Made by a program: the position numbers and the translations under genes. Shown here in pieces: positions 55,624 to 64,000 of a stretch of 64,000 nucleotides of DNA (position 1 is its first letter; each line of letters opens with the position of its first letter). Source of the DNA: Achromobacter aegrifaciens (GTDB lineage Bacteria; Pseudomonadota; Gammaproteobacteria; Burkholderiales; Burkholderiaceae_B); the NCBI RefSeq assembly GCF_902859735.1, contig NZ_CADIJY010000006.1, positions 62,001 to 126,000 of the forward strand. The letters run 5' to 3'. The notes below the pieces were generated by a model. It did no database searches and had not been told where the DNA came from. It saw only the letters and a program-made list of their open reading frames with translations.

Positions 55624-56550
55624 CTATTTTAGATCGGTCCGTACATCTTCCTGCGGCTGCGGCTCGGCCGCCCGCGACACTTCCATCAGCCAGGTACGGA
55701 AAGCCTGCAGGGTGGGCAGGTTGGCCTTCTGCTCCGGATAGCACAGGTAGTACCCCATGCGCGCCCGTATCGGCAGCTGGATGGCGACGGCCAGCTTGCC
55801 GTCGCGCAGCTCGTCCTCGATCAGGCAGCGCGGAATCAGCGCCACGCCGAAGCCGGCCGCGGCCGCCTGCGACAGCAGCGCGTACTGGTCGAAGCGCGCG
55901 CCTTCCAGGCTGCGCCGGGTATCGCATCCAGCCTGCTCGAACCAGTCGCGCCAGCCTTCCAGCGCCGAGGTATGGTGCAGCAGCGGATAGGCCAGCAGGT
56001 CCGCGGGCGCCGCACAGCCGCCCGGGATCAGGCGCGGGCTGCCGACCGGCAGGATTTCGCGGCCGACGATGTAGTCCGCCCCACTGCCCGGCCAGATGCC
56101 TTCGCCGAAGCGCACGGCAGCGTCCAGTTCAGGGGTGGAGAAATCATAGCCCTGGCGGTGAGGCAGGAATTCGACGTGGATGTCCGGCCGCAGGCGCATG
56201 AAGGCGGTCAGGCGCGGGATCAGCCAGCGCGCCCCGAAAGTCGGCATACAGGTCAGGTTGAGCGTGCCGCCCTGCCCCTGGTGCGCGATCAGTTCCACGG
56301 TGGCGGCTTCGATCTGGCCCAGCCCGGCCTGGATCTTGGTCAGGTAACTGCGTCCGGCCTCGGTCAGGACCAGGCCTTGCCTGATTCGCAGGAATAGTTC
56401 GATGCCGACGAACTCCTCCAGATGTTTCACCTGCTTACTGACCGCGCCCTGCGTGACACACAATTCCTGCGCCGCGCGCGTGAAACTGCTATGTCTCGCG
56501 GCGACTTCGAACGCCTGGAGATCCGTGAGTGAGGGACAGAATCGCCGCAT
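55624..56550 (-). CDS. LysR family transcriptional regulator (GcvA-like)
   Basis: This is a 308-residue LysR regulator with N-terminal helix-turn-helix '[28 protein letters not shown]' and a C-terminal sensor domain ('[20 protein letters not shown]'). This GcvA-type layout is typical of regulators beside catabolic genes. The ATG at 56550 begins [14 protein letters not shown], the usual family start. It is divergent from a Bug binding protein and an N-formylglutamate amidohydrolase, with 192 bases between, and may control them. Confidence 0.92.
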   Translation of the reverse strand: MRRFCPSLTDLQAFEVAARHSSFTRAAQELCVTQGAVSKQVKHLEEFVGIELFLRIRQGLVLTEAGRSYLTKIQAGLGQIEAATVELIAHQGQGGTLNLTCMPTFGARWLIPRLTAFMRLRPDIHVEFLPHRQGYDFSTPELDAAVRFGEGIWPGSGADYIVGREILPVGSPRLIPGGCAAPADLLAYPLLHHTSALEGWRDWFEQAGCDTRRSLEGARFDQYALLSQAAAAGFGVALIPRCLIEDELRDGKLAVAIQLPIRARMGYYLCYPEQKANLPTLQAFRTWLMEVSRAAEPQPQEDVRTDLK

Positions 56551-56742
56551 GGATAAGGTACGCAAATTGTTTCAGGCCGCGCAACGAAAACGGCCCTGTT
56601 CCGGGCCGCCGCGAAAAGAGGCATGAAAAAAAGTCATAGCTTACGGAGAAACTTTCGTTTGCGCAAACCGGACCGCCAGGAAAGAATCGTTGCGTTTGCG
56701 TCTGCCTTTGCGCATCCGCTTTCCAATTCATTAGGGGAATCC

Positions 56743-57732
56743 ATGCAACGCCGTAACGTAGTACTGGGCCTGTGCGTCGCCGCCGCGACCCTCGCCGCGC
56801 CGCTGACCTCGGGTATCGCGCACGCTGAAGACGCGTATCCGACCAAGCCCATCCGCCTGATCGTTCCCTTCCCGCCCGGCGGCACCACCGACATCGTCGG
56901 TCGCCTGTTCGCCGACAAGCTGGGCAAGGAGCTGGGCCAGACCGTCGTGGTGGAAAACCGCGGCGGCGCCGGCGGTTCGATCGGCAGCGCCTTCGTCGCC
57001 AGCAGCGCGCCGGACGGTTACACCCTGGGCATCGCCACCGTGAGCACGCACGGCATCAACCCGGCCATCTACCCGAACCTGCCGTTCGATGGCGAGAAGG
57101 ACTTCACGCCCATCTCGAACCTGGCGGCCGTGCCCAACATCATGACCATCAACCCGAAGGTCCAGGCCAAGAACATCGCCGACTTCATCAAGCTGGCCAA
57201 GAGCGAGCCGGGCAAGCTGACCTACGCGTCGGCCGGCAACGGTTCGGTCTCGCACATGATGGGCGAACTGTTCAAGATGGCTTCGGGCACCAACCTGATG
57301 CACGTGCCGTACCGCGGCGTGGGCCCGGCGCTGAACGACGCGCTGGCCGGCCAGGTCGACGTCATGTATGACAACCTGCCCTCCTCGCTGCCGCACGTGC
57401 AATCCGGCCGCCTGATCGCCATGGCCGTGGCCTCGCCCAAGCGCGTGGCCGCCCTGCCCGACGTGCCCACGTTCGCCGAAGCCGGCCTGCCGGCCGTGAA
57501 CGACGCGTCCTGGTTCGGCCTGGTGGCTCCCGCCAAGCTGCCCCAGCCCGTGCTGGACAAGCTGAACGCAGCCGTGCAGAAGGTCAGCGCCGAAGCCGAC
57601 GTCAAGACCCGCCTGGAAGCCCTGGGCGCCGCGCCGGCCGCCAACACTCCGGCCGAATTCGCGGCGCAGATCTCGGCTGAAATCGCCAAGAACAAGCGCA
57701 TCGCCAAAGAAGCCAACGTGAAGATCGACTAA
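56743..57732 (+). CDS. Bug family tripartite tricarboxylate solute-binding protein
   Basis: This 329-residue Bug-type periplasmic protein has a signal peptide ending near 'GIAHA'. The ligand-loop motif is 'PIRLIVPFPPGGTTDIVGRLFADKLG', followed by 'VVVENRGGAGGSIGSAFVA' and 'HVPYRGVGPALNDALAGQVDVM'. The start at 56743 has AGGGGAAT upstream; a longer frame would extend into the regulator spacing. It precedes an N-formylglutamate amidohydrolase gene by 68 bases. Confidence 0.95.
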   Translation: MQRRNVVLGLCVAAATLAAPLTSGIAHAEDAYPTKPIRLIVPFPPGGTTDIVGRLFADKLGKELGQTVVVENRGGAGGSIGSAFVASSAPDGYTLGIATVSTHGINPAIYPNLPFDGEKDFTPISNLAAVPNIMTINPKVQAKNIADFIKLAKSEPGKLTYASAGNGSVSHMMGELFKMASGTNLMHVPYRGVGPALNDALAGQVDVMYDNLPSSLPHVQSGRLIAMAVASPKRVAALPDVPTFAEAGLPAVNDASWFGLVAPAKLPQPVLDKLNAAVQKVSAEADVKTRLEALGAAPAANTPAEFAAQISAEIAKNKRIAKEANVKID

Positions 57733-57800
57733 GCGATCTTCGGTCCTCGCGCGCCCGCCGGTGCGCGAGGACCTCCGATTAACGAACGCAACACCCCCTT

Positions 57801-58676
57801 ATGCGAATTACCCAACCCCTGTCTTACCGGCTCGACCTCCCGCAGCAATATCCTGATTCGGACTCCTCGGCTCCCCTCGTGCTGGACTCCCCGCACAGCG
57901 GCACCGCCTACCCCCCCGATTTCGCGGCTGCGGTGGACTTTGGCGCATTGCGCACCGCCGAGGACACCTGGGTTGACGACCTGTGGGGCGACGCCATCGA
58001 AATGGGCGTGCCGATGATTGCCGCCGCGTTCCCGCGCGCCTACATCGACGCCAACCGCTCGCCCGACGAAATCGACGAATTGCTGCTGGACGCCGCCTGG
58101 CCCGACGCCATCAACGCCTCGCCCAAGGTCAAGCTGGGCAAGGGCCTGATCTGGCGCATGCTGGACGACGGCACGCCGCTCTACAACCGCAAGCTCACGG
58201 TCGCGGAAGTGCGCCACCGCATCGACGCCTGCTGGAAGCCCTACCACGCCGCGCTGGGCCAAGTGCTGGACGCAGCCCACAAGAAGTTCGGCAAGGTCTG
58301 GCACATCAACTGCCACTCCATGCCCAGCGTCGCCGGCGCCTACGCCACCGACCGCCCGGGCCTGGTCCACCCCGACTTCGTGCTGGGCGACCGCGACGGC
58401 AGCACCAGCGACCCGGCCTTCCGCGAATTCATCGCCGCCTGGCTGCGCGAACGCGGCTACAACGTCACCGTCAACGATCCCTACAAGGGCGTGGAGCTGG
58501 TGCGCGCCTTCGGCCGCCCCGAAGAAGGCCGCCACAGTCTGCAGATCGAGATCAACCGCAAACTCTACATGGACGAAGTTTCGCTGCGTCCTTCCGAAAA
58601 CTACGGCCGCCTGAAGGCCGATCTGCGCGAACTCACCGCCGCGCTGATCACCTGGACCCGCGCGCAAACGGCTTGA
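57801..58676 (+). CDS. N-formylglutamate amidohydrolase family protein
   Basis: This is a 291-residue zinc hydrolase of the N-formylglutamate deformylase (HutG-II) family, with 'LVLDSPHSGTAYPPDF', 'DTWVDDLWGDA' and 'WHINCHSMPSVAGAY' as metal and substrate motifs. It may release formate from N-formylglutamate or a similar N-formyl amino acid. It follows the Bug protein on the same strand, opposite a LysR regulator. No hut genes are visible nearby, so its substrate may differ. Confidence 0.93.
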   Translation: MRITQPLSYRLDLPQQYPDSDSSAPLVLDSPHSGTAYPPDFAAAVDFGALRTAEDTWVDDLWGDAIEMGVPMIAAAFPRAYIDANRSPDEIDELLLDAAWPDAINASPKVKLGKGLIWRMLDDGTPLYNRKLTVAEVRHRIDACWKPYHAALGQVLDAAHKKFGKVWHINCHSMPSVAGAYATDRPGLVHPDFVLGDRDGSTSDPAFREFIAAWLRERGYNVTVNDPYKGVELVRAFGRPEEGRHSLQIEINRKLYMDEVSLRPSENYGRLKADLRELTAALITWTRAQTA

Positions 58677-58750
58677 CGCCGGACGTTTGCGCGCAGGTGC
58701 CGGCCAGCGCAAAAGTCAGACTGGCCGGAGCAGTTGGGTTGCAAGACCCC

Positions 58751-58781
58751 AGCCCCATGGTTCGCCATGGGGCTTTTTTTC
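58751..58781 (+). terminator. Terminator after the N-formylglutamate amidohydrolase gene
   Basis: A perfect 10-base stem AGCCCCATGG / CCATGGGGCT with a TTCG tetraloop is followed by TTTTTTT. Confidence 0.95.
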
Positions 58782-58907
58782 GGCCCGCCGCCGGGCATCA
58801 GCGGGCCGATGCAACCTTGGTTCTTCTCCCTCACTTCCCAGGGGCGCGACACCTTTCCTTTCACTTTCCCGTGTATAACTGATGCCAACTAATGAGGAGA
58901 GGCGTAG

Positions 58908-60026
58908 ATGCACATCGGGATACCAAAAGAAACCCGAGACGGGGAAACTCGTGTCGCAGCAACACCGGAGACCGTCAAGAAGTACGTAGGCGGAAAACAT
59001 ACCGTCATCGTGGAGCGCGGGGCAGGCATTGCCGCCCGCTATCTCGACGAAGCCTATGAGGCAGCGGGCGCAACGCTCGGCAGCGCCCAGGATGCGTTGG
59101 GGGCAGAACTCGTCATGAAGGTGCGCGCGCCTTCTGCCGCGGAACTGCCCCAGATGAAATCCGGCGCCGTCGTGGTCGGCATGCTGGATCCCTTCGACGC
59201 CGAAGGCATCCAGCAGATCGCGGCCGCCGGACTCACCGGATTCGCGCTGGAAGCCGCGCCCCGCATCACGCGGGCCCAAAGCCTGGACGTGCTGTCCTCG
59301 CAGGCCAACCTGGCCGGCTACAAGGCCGTGCTGCTGGCGGCGCACCACTACGGCCGCCTGATACCCATGATGATGACCGCCGCGGGCACGCTGAAGGCCG
59401 CCCGCGCCGTCGTGCTGGGCACCGGCGTGGCCGGGCTGCAGGCCATCGCCACCGCCAAGCGGCTGGGCGCGGTGGTCGAAGCCTCGGACGTGCGTCCCGC
59501 CGCGCGCGAACAGGTGGAATCGCTGGGCGCCAAGTTCATCGACGTCCCTTTCGAAACGGACGAAGAACGCGAGATCGCGCAAGGCACGGGCGGCTACGCC
59601 CGGCCCATGCCGCCCGCCTGGATGGCTCGGCAGGCCGCGCTCGTGTCCGAACGCTGCAAGCAGGCCGACATCGTCATCACCACCGCGCTGATTCCCGGCC
59701 GCCCCGCCCCCACACTGGTGTCCGCGGAAACCGTCGCGGCCATGAAGCCGGGCTCGGTGCTGGTGGACCTGGCGGTCGAGCGCGGCGGCAATTGCCCGTT
59801 GTCCGAGAAAGGCCTGGTGGTGGAAAAGCATGGCGTGACGATCATCGGGCTGACCAATCTGCCCGGCCTGGTCGCGACCGACGCTTCGGCGCTGTATGCG
59901 CGCAACATCCAGGATTTCCTGAAGCTCATCATCAATGCGGACGGCGCGCTGGCGATCCAGCGCGACGACGAGATCGTCGCGGCCTGCCTGGTGTGCGAAG
60001 GCGGCAACGTGGCGCGGAGGAACTAA
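58908..60026 (+). CDS. pntAA: NAD(P) transhydrogenase subunit alpha, part 1 (PntAA)
   Basis: This is a 372-residue soluble NAD(H)-binding domain dI of proton-translocating transhydrogenase. It begins 'MHIGIPKETRDGETRVAATPETV' and has the Rossmann glycine loop 'AVVLGTGVAGLQAIATAKRLGAVV' and 'GSVLVDLAVERGGNC'. In this split form, the alpha subunit is encoded by two genes. TGTATAAC upstream could be a -10, and GAGGAGAGG is the ribosome site. It is followed by pntAB after four bases. Confidence 0.95.
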   Translation: MHIGIPKETRDGETRVAATPETVKKYVGGKHTVIVERGAGIAARYLDEAYEAAGATLGSAQDALGAELVMKVRAPSAAELPQMKSGAVVVGMLDPFDAEGIQQIAAAGLTGFALEAAPRITRAQSLDVLSSQANLAGYKAVLLAAHHYGRLIPMMMTAAGTLKAARAVVLGTGVAGLQAIATAKRLGAVVEASDVRPAAREQVESLGAKFIDVPFETDEEREIAQGTGGYARPMPPAWMARQAALVSERCKQADIVITTALIPGRPAPTLVSAETVAAMKPGSVLVDLAVERGGNCPLSEKGLVVEKHGVTIIGLTNLPGLVATDASALYARNIQDFLKLIINADGALAIQRDDEIVAACLVCEGGNVARRN

Positions 60027-60030
60027 CAGC

Positions 60031-60348
60031 ATGGAAGCGATCAACCCCACCCTGATGAATCTCATCATCTTCGTGCTGGCCATCTATGTCGGCTACCACG
60101 TCGTGTGGAACGTCACCCCCGCCCTGCACACGCCCTTGATGGCAGTCACCAACGCCATCTCCGCCATCATCATCGTGGGCGCCATGCTGGCGGCCGCGCT
60201 GACCGAAGGCGGACTGGCGCGCGGCATGGGCGTGTTCGCCGTGGCGCTGGCCGCGGTCAACGTGTTCGGCGGCTTTCTCGTGACCCGGCGCATGCTGGAA
60301 ATGTTCAAGAAAAAGGACCGCAAGGCGGGCAAGGAGGAAGCGAAATGA
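60031..60348 (+). CDS. pntAB: NAD(P) transhydrogenase subunit alpha, part 2 (PntAB)
   Basis: This 105-residue membrane part of the split alpha subunit carries three helices ('LMNLIIFVLAIYVGYHVVW', 'ALHTPLMAVTNAISAIIIVGAML' and 'GMGVFAVALAAVNVFGGFLVTRRML'). It follows pntAA after four bases and overlaps pntB by four bases (ATGA). It forms part of the proton channel of the transhydrogenase. Confidence 0.95.
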   Translation: MEAINPTLMNLIIFVLAIYVGYHVVWNVTPALHTPLMAVTNAISAIIIVGAMLAAALTEGGLARGMGVFAVALAAVNVFGGFLVTRRMLEMFKKKDRKAGKEEAK

Positions 60349-61784
60349 TCTCGCTGAACCTCGTCACCCTGCTGTACCTGATCGCCTCGGTCTGCTTCAT
60401 CCAGGCGCTCAAGGGCCTGTCGCATCCGACCACGTCGCGACTCGGCAATGCGTTCGGCATGGCCGGCATGGCGATCGCCGTGCTGACCACGGCCGCGCTC
60501 ATCGTCGGCCTGGCGCGCGACGGCGCCGCCACCATCGGCCTGGGCTGGGTCGTCCTGGGCCTGCTGGTTGGCGGCTCCATCGGCACGCTGATGGCCAAGC
60601 GCGTCGAGATGACCAAGATGCCCGAGCTGGTCGCCTTCATGCACAGCATGATCGGCCTGGCGGCGGTCGCCATCGCGGTGGCCGTGGTGGCGGAGCCGCA
60701 CGCCTTCGGCATCGTGCCCGTCGGCGTGCCGATTCCCACCGGCAACCGCTTCGAGCTGTTCATCGGCACTTTCGTCGGCGCCATTACGTTCTCGGGGTCG
60801 GTCATTGCCTTTGGCAAACTGTCGGGCAAGTACAAGTTCCGCCTGTTCCAGGGCGCGCCGGTGGTGTTCTCGGGCCAGCACATGCTGAACCTGGCGCTGG
60901 CGCTGCTGATGCTGGCTTGCGGCATCTGGTTCATGCTCACGCAGGAATGGACGCCCTTCATCATCATGACGCTCATCGCCTTCGTGCTGGGCGTGCTGAT
61001 CATCATCCCGATCGGCGGCGCCGACATGCCGGTGGTGGTGTCCATGCTGAACAGCTACTCGGGTTGGGCGGCGGCCGGCATCGGTTTCTCGCTGAACAAC
61101 CCCATGCTGATCATCGCCGGTTCGCTGGTGGGTTCCTCGGGCGCGATCCTGTCCTACATCATGTGCAAGGCGATGAACCGTTCGTTCTTCAACGTGATCC
61201 TGGGCGGCTTCGGCGGCCAGGCTGGCGGCGCCGCTGCGGCGGGCGATGCGCAGCAGCGCAGCGTCAAGTCGGGCAGTCCCGACGACGCCGCCTTCCTGAT
61301 GACCAACGCCGAAAGCGTGACCATCGTTCCCGGCTACGGCCTGGCGGTGGCGCGCGCGCAGCACGCGCTGAAGGAACTGGCGGAAAAGCTCACCGAGCGC
61401 GGCGTGACGGTCAAGTACGCCATCCACCCGGTGGCGGGACGCATGCCCGGGCACATGAACGTGCTGCTGGCCGAGGCCGAGGTGCCCTACGACCAGGTCT
61501 TCGAAATGGAAGACATCAACAGCGAGTTCGGCCAGACCGACGTGGTGCTGGTGCTGGGCGCGAACGACGTGGTCAACCCGGCCGCCAAGAACGACCCGAA
61601 GTCGCCCATTGCCGGCATGCCCATCCTGGAAGCCTACAAGGCCCGCACCGTGATCGTGAACAAGCGGTCCATGGCATCGGGCTACGCGGGCCTGGACAAT
61701 GAGCTCTTCTACATGGACCGCACGATGATGGTTTTCGGCGACGCCAAGAAGGTGCTTGAAGACATGGTCAAGGCCGTGGAGTAA
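60345..61784 (+). CDS. pntB: NAD(P) transhydrogenase subunit beta
   Basis: This 479-residue subunit has membrane helices in the N-terminal half ('SLNLVTLLYLIASVCFIQALKGLSHP' and others), then the NADP-binding domain dIII with 'PGYGLAVARAQHALKEL' and 'AIHPVAGRMPGHMNVLLAEA'. It reduces NADP+ with NADH, driven by the proton gradient. It overlaps pntAB by four bases (ATGA). It completes the pntAA-AB-B operon. Confidence 0.96.
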   Translation: MISLNLVTLLYLIASVCFIQALKGLSHPTTSRLGNAFGMAGMAIAVLTTAALIVGLARDGAATIGLGWVVLGLLVGGSIGTLMAKRVEMTKMPELVAFMHSMIGLAAVAIAVAVVAEPHAFGIVPVGVPIPTGNRFELFIGTFVGAITFSGSVIAFGKLSGKYKFRLFQGAPVVFSGQHMLNLALALLMLACGIWFMLTQEWTPFIIMTLIAFVLGVLIIIPIGGADMPVVVSMLNSYSGWAAAGIGFSLNNPMLIIAGSLVGSSGAILSYIMCKAMNRSFFNVILGGFGGQAGGAAAAGDAQQRSVKSGSPDDAAFLMTNAESVTIVPGYGLAVARAQHALKELAEKLTERGVTVKYAIHPVAGRMPGHMNVLLAEAEVPYDQVFEMEDINSEFGQTDVVLVLGANDVVNPAAKNDPKSPIAGMPILEAYKARTVIVNKRSMASGYAGLDNELFYMDRTMMVFGDAKKVLEDMVKAVE

Positions 61785-61820
61785 GACGCCCGGCGCCGGA
61801 TGCCGCCAGGCGTCCGGCGC

Positions 61821-63065
61821 CTACGCGCCGCGCTGGCCCGCAGGCTGGCGCAATTGCTCGTCAACCACTTCGATCCAATGCCGCACCGGCGTGTCGGTGC
61901 CGCTTTGCAAATGGCCGATGCAGCCGATGTTGGCTGACAGGATCACGTCCGGTCCGCCCGCGGCGATCGCGCCCAGCTTGCGGTCGCGCAGTTCCAGCGC
62001 AATCTCCGGATTCAGTACCGAATAGGCGCCCGCCGAACCGCAGCACAAGTGCTTGTCGGCGAACGGCTGCAACGCAAAACCCAGATCCGCCAGCAATTGT
62101 TCCGACAGCGGCCGCAGGCCCTGCCAATGCTGCAGCGTGCATGGCGGATGGAATGCCGCGCGCGTGCCCGCAGGCAGCCGCGCGCGCAATTGCGCCGCAT
62201 GCGGCGCGACGATCTCGGCCACATCCTTCACCAGCGCCACGATGTCCGCGGCCTTTTGCGCGTAGGCCGGATCGTGCCGCAGGTGATGCGCATACTCCTT
62301 GACCATGGCGCCGCAGCCCGACGCGTTCATCACGATGGCCTCGACCTTGCCATCCTGCAGCAGCGGCCACCAGGCATCGACGTTGGCGCGCATCTGCACC
62401 AAGGCCTCTTCCTGCGCGTCCAGGTGGAAACTGGCCGCGCCGCAACAGCCGGCGCCGGGCGCGATGCGCGCGCCTATGCCCACCGCGTCCAGCACGCGGA
62501 TGGTGGCCGCATCGATGGTTGGCATCATGGCGGGCTGCACGCATCCCGCCAGCATCAGCACCTGCCGCGCATGGCCCGCCACCTGCGGCAGCGGCCCCGC
62601 CGCGCGGCGTTCCGGCACCTTGCGCTTGAGCGCCTCCGGCAGCATGCCGCGCACCGCCTGCCCCAGCCGCATCGCGGGCGCGAACAGCGGCGACAGCATG
62701 GTCTTGCGCAACAAGCTGCGTTTGGTCTTGTCGGCCCAGCTGCGCGGCACGCGCTCTTCCACGATCTTGCGGCCGATATCCACCAGATGGCCATACTGGA
62801 CGCCGGACGGACAAGTGGTTTCGCAATTGCGGCAAGTCAGGCAGCGGTCCAGGTGCTGCTGCGTGGACTGCGTGGGCTCGGCGCCCTCCAACACTTGCTT
62901 GATCAGATAAATGCGCCCACGCGGGCTGTCCAGCTCGTCGCCCAGCACCTGATACGTCGGACAGGTAGCGGTGCAGAAACCGCAGTGCACGCACCGCCGC
63001 AGGATGGCGTCGGCCTCCTTGCCCAGATCGGTATCGCGTGCCCAGGATGCAAGATTGGTTTGCAT
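61821..63065 (-). CDS. glcF: Glycolate oxidase iron-sulfur subunit
   Basis: This 414-residue subunit has two 4Fe-4S ferredoxin motifs, C25-C28-C31-C35 ('CVHCGFCTATCP') and C75-C78-C81-C85 ('CLTCRNCETTCP'), then two CCG domains ('GCCGAASFHLDAQ', 'LCCGSAG'). With GlcD and GlcE it oxidises glycolate to glyoxylate. It follows glcE by six bases on the same strand, so they are cotranscribed; glcD should lie upstream, outside the window. Confidence 0.95.
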   Translation of the reverse strand: MQTNLASWARDTDLGKEADAILRRCVHCGFCTATCPTYQVLGDELDSPRGRIYLIKQVLEGAEPTQSTQQHLDRCLTCRNCETTCPSGVQYGHLVDIGRKIVEERVPRSWADKTKRSLLRKTMLSPLFAPAMRLGQAVRGMLPEALKRKVPERRAAGPLPQVAGHARQVLMLAGCVQPAMMPTIDAATIRVLDAVGIGARIAPGAGCCGAASFHLDAQEEALVQMRANVDAWWPLLQDGKVEAIVMNASGCGAMVKEYAHHLRHDPAYAQKAADIVALVKDVAEIVAPHAAQLRARLPAGTRAAFHPPCTLQHWQGLRPLSEQLLADLGFALQPFADKHLCCGSAGAYSVLNPEIALELRDRKLGAIAAGGPDVILSANIGCIGHLQSGTDTPVRHWIEVVDEQLRQPAGQRGA

Positions 63066-63071
63066 GATGCC

Positions 63072-64000
63072 CTATAGATCCAGGACCAGGCGGCCGGGAT
63101 TGAACAGGCCGGCCGGATCGAGCTCTTGTTTGAGGCGGCGCGTGATCGAGGCGATCCCGGGCGCCAGCGGATGGAATACGCCGTCGGCAGGCGGCTTGCC
63201 CTGCCCGGTGCGGAACAGCGTGGCGTGGCCGCCCAGCCGCTCTGCGGTCTCGCGCAGCGCGGCGGCGTCTTGCTCGCCCGACAGCCAGCGCTGGCCTCCG
63301 CCCCATTCCAGCAAGGTCGGCCCCAGCGCCAACGCGGCGGCGGTGGGCGGCAACGCCAGGCGCCACAAGGGCCGGCCCGGCGCGAAGAAGGAATGCGTCT
63401 GCTCGCGCAGCGACCGCCACCAGGCCTGCGCGGCCTCGGGCGCCATCGGCGCGCCGCCTATCAGTTGGCGGGCGCTGGCGATCGCGGGCGGCGCGCCCGA
63501 CAGGCGCACGGCCATCTGGCCTTCGGCGCCCGCCTCGTCACCGCTCCAGCTGGTGGCCGAGATCGGCAACGGCTTGCCGCGCCACAGGGCGAAGCTGGCC
63601 AAGGCCTGCGCCTGCGTCGCGGGCAACGCCAGGGTGATCTCTTCCATCGGCCGCGGCACGACCTTGAGGGAGACTTCGAGTATGGCGCCGAAGATGCCAT
63701 GCGAACCGGCCAACAGGCGCGACACGTCATAGCCCGCCACGTTCTTCATGACCTCGCCGCCAAACGAGAGGATGCGGCCTTCCGAATCCAGCAGTTGCGC
63801 GCCCAGGACAAAATCCTTGAGCGCGCCGGCGCTCATGCGGCGCGGGCCTGACAGCCCCGCCGCGACACATCCGCCCACCGTGGCGGACGCCGAGAAATGC
63901 GGCGGCTCGAAGGCCAGCATCTGTCCGTTCTCGGCCAGCGCGGCTTCAAGTTCGGCGAGCGGCGTACCCGCGCGCACCGTCACCACCAGCTCCGACGGGT
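63072..64000 (-). CDS. glcE: Glycolate oxidase FAD-binding subunit (5' part missing)
   Basis: This is the C-terminal 309 residues or so of a FAD-linked oxidase subunit (FAD_binding_4 fold). The gene runs past the right edge, so its start is outside the window. Visible features include 'ATVGGCVAAGLSGPRRMSAGALKDFVLGAQLLDSEGRILSFGG' and 'GYDVSRLLAGSHGIFGAILEVSLKV', typical of the FAD-binding domain. It ends six bases before glcF. The upstream glcD was not in the window. Confidence 0.93.
   Translation of the reverse strand, partial: PSELVVTVRAGTPLAELEAALAENGQMLAFEPPHFSASATVGGCVAAGLSGPRRMSAGALKDFVLGAQLLDSEGRILSFGGEVMKNVAGYDVSRLLAGSHGIFGAILEVSLKVVPRPMEEITLALPATQAQALASFALWRGKPLPISATSWSGDEAGAEGQMAVRLSGAPPAIASARQLIGGAPMAPEAAQAWWRSLREQTHSFFAPGRPLWRLALPPTAAALALGPTLLEWGGGQRWLSGEQDAAALRETAERLGGHATLFRTGQGKPPADGVFHPLAPGIASITRRLKQELDPAGLFNPGRLVLDL

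Noticed and set aside
58716-61454. Two long minus-strand frames (455 and 453 codons)
   Set aside because: They are antisense to the pnt operon, are rich in Gln, His and Arg, and have no recognisable domain.

Overview
The window looks like a stretch of the main chromosome of a high-GC betaproteobacterium of the Alcaligenaceae, most like Achromobacter or Bordetella. This is inferred from GC-rich codon use, two Bug-type (TctC) tripartite solute-binding proteins, GntR/FCD and LysR catabolic regulators, a DUF3579-argD-argF block, and GC-rich dyad repeats of a kind common in Burkholderiales. I see no rRNA operon, insertion sequence, prophage, plasmid gene or CRISPR array. Gene density is high and strands alternate.

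Region by region. 1-2312 is a small uptake/catabolic unit: a peptide-type solute-binding protein (cut by the window edge), an Asp/Glu/hydantoin racemase-like protein, and a divergent GntR regulator with a repeated TTTGTATAC motif. 2374-5065 holds DUF3579, argD and argF. 5200-7520 is a polar amino acid ABC transporter in lower-GC DNA. 7838-10836 is a four-gene catabolic operon (amidohydrolase, Bug binding protein, carboxymuconolactone decarboxylase-like protein, dimeric-barrel protein) controlled by a divergent LysR regulator. argG follows. 13637-17415 is a response regulator, a histidine kinase and the K+ transporter kup read as one unit. 17481-19766 is tonB-exbB-exbD behind a Fur-like box. 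tRNA-Val, HU, a PKHD hydroxylase, a sulfhydrylase-type PLP enzyme, rlmB and rnr follow.

26491-27542 carries two identical tRNA-Leu(CAG) genes flanking a DTW-domain tRNA-modification gene. 27708-34555 is transport-rich: GNAT, EamA, AEC and ArsB-type proteins, YeeE/YedE, then an FMN glutamate-synthase-like protein. 34574-41107 has a phospholipase-D lipoprotein with a Ser-Gly repeat, a DUF883 protein, the ergothioneine genes egtD-egtB, a CAU tRNA, and a cluster of small envelope or hypothetical proteins, including one of only 24 residues. 41370-50572 mixes YddG, a diguanylate cyclase, an AI-2E family protein, a DUF3053 lipoprotein, GNAT, hypothetical proteins, a cytochrome b561 and a methyltransferase. 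It includes a 666-base stretch with no convincing gene. 50699-64000 carries cytochrome c', purB, a glutathione S-transferase, TauE/SafE, mnmA, a LysR/Bug/N-formylglutamate amidohydrolase unit, the pnt transhydrogenase operon and glcF-glcE (glcE cut by the window edge).

Much of the content is core metabolism: arginine and purine synthesis, iron and potassium uptake, tRNA maturation and redox balance. Small accessory catabolic modules sit between these blocks, each with its own regulator. The best candidates for undescribed biology are the LysR-controlled four-gene operon, the two-component/kup coupling, the near-consensus promoter that faces no gene between rnr and tRNA-Leu, the small-protein cluster after the CAU tRNA, and the gene-poor 48.1-48.7 kb region.
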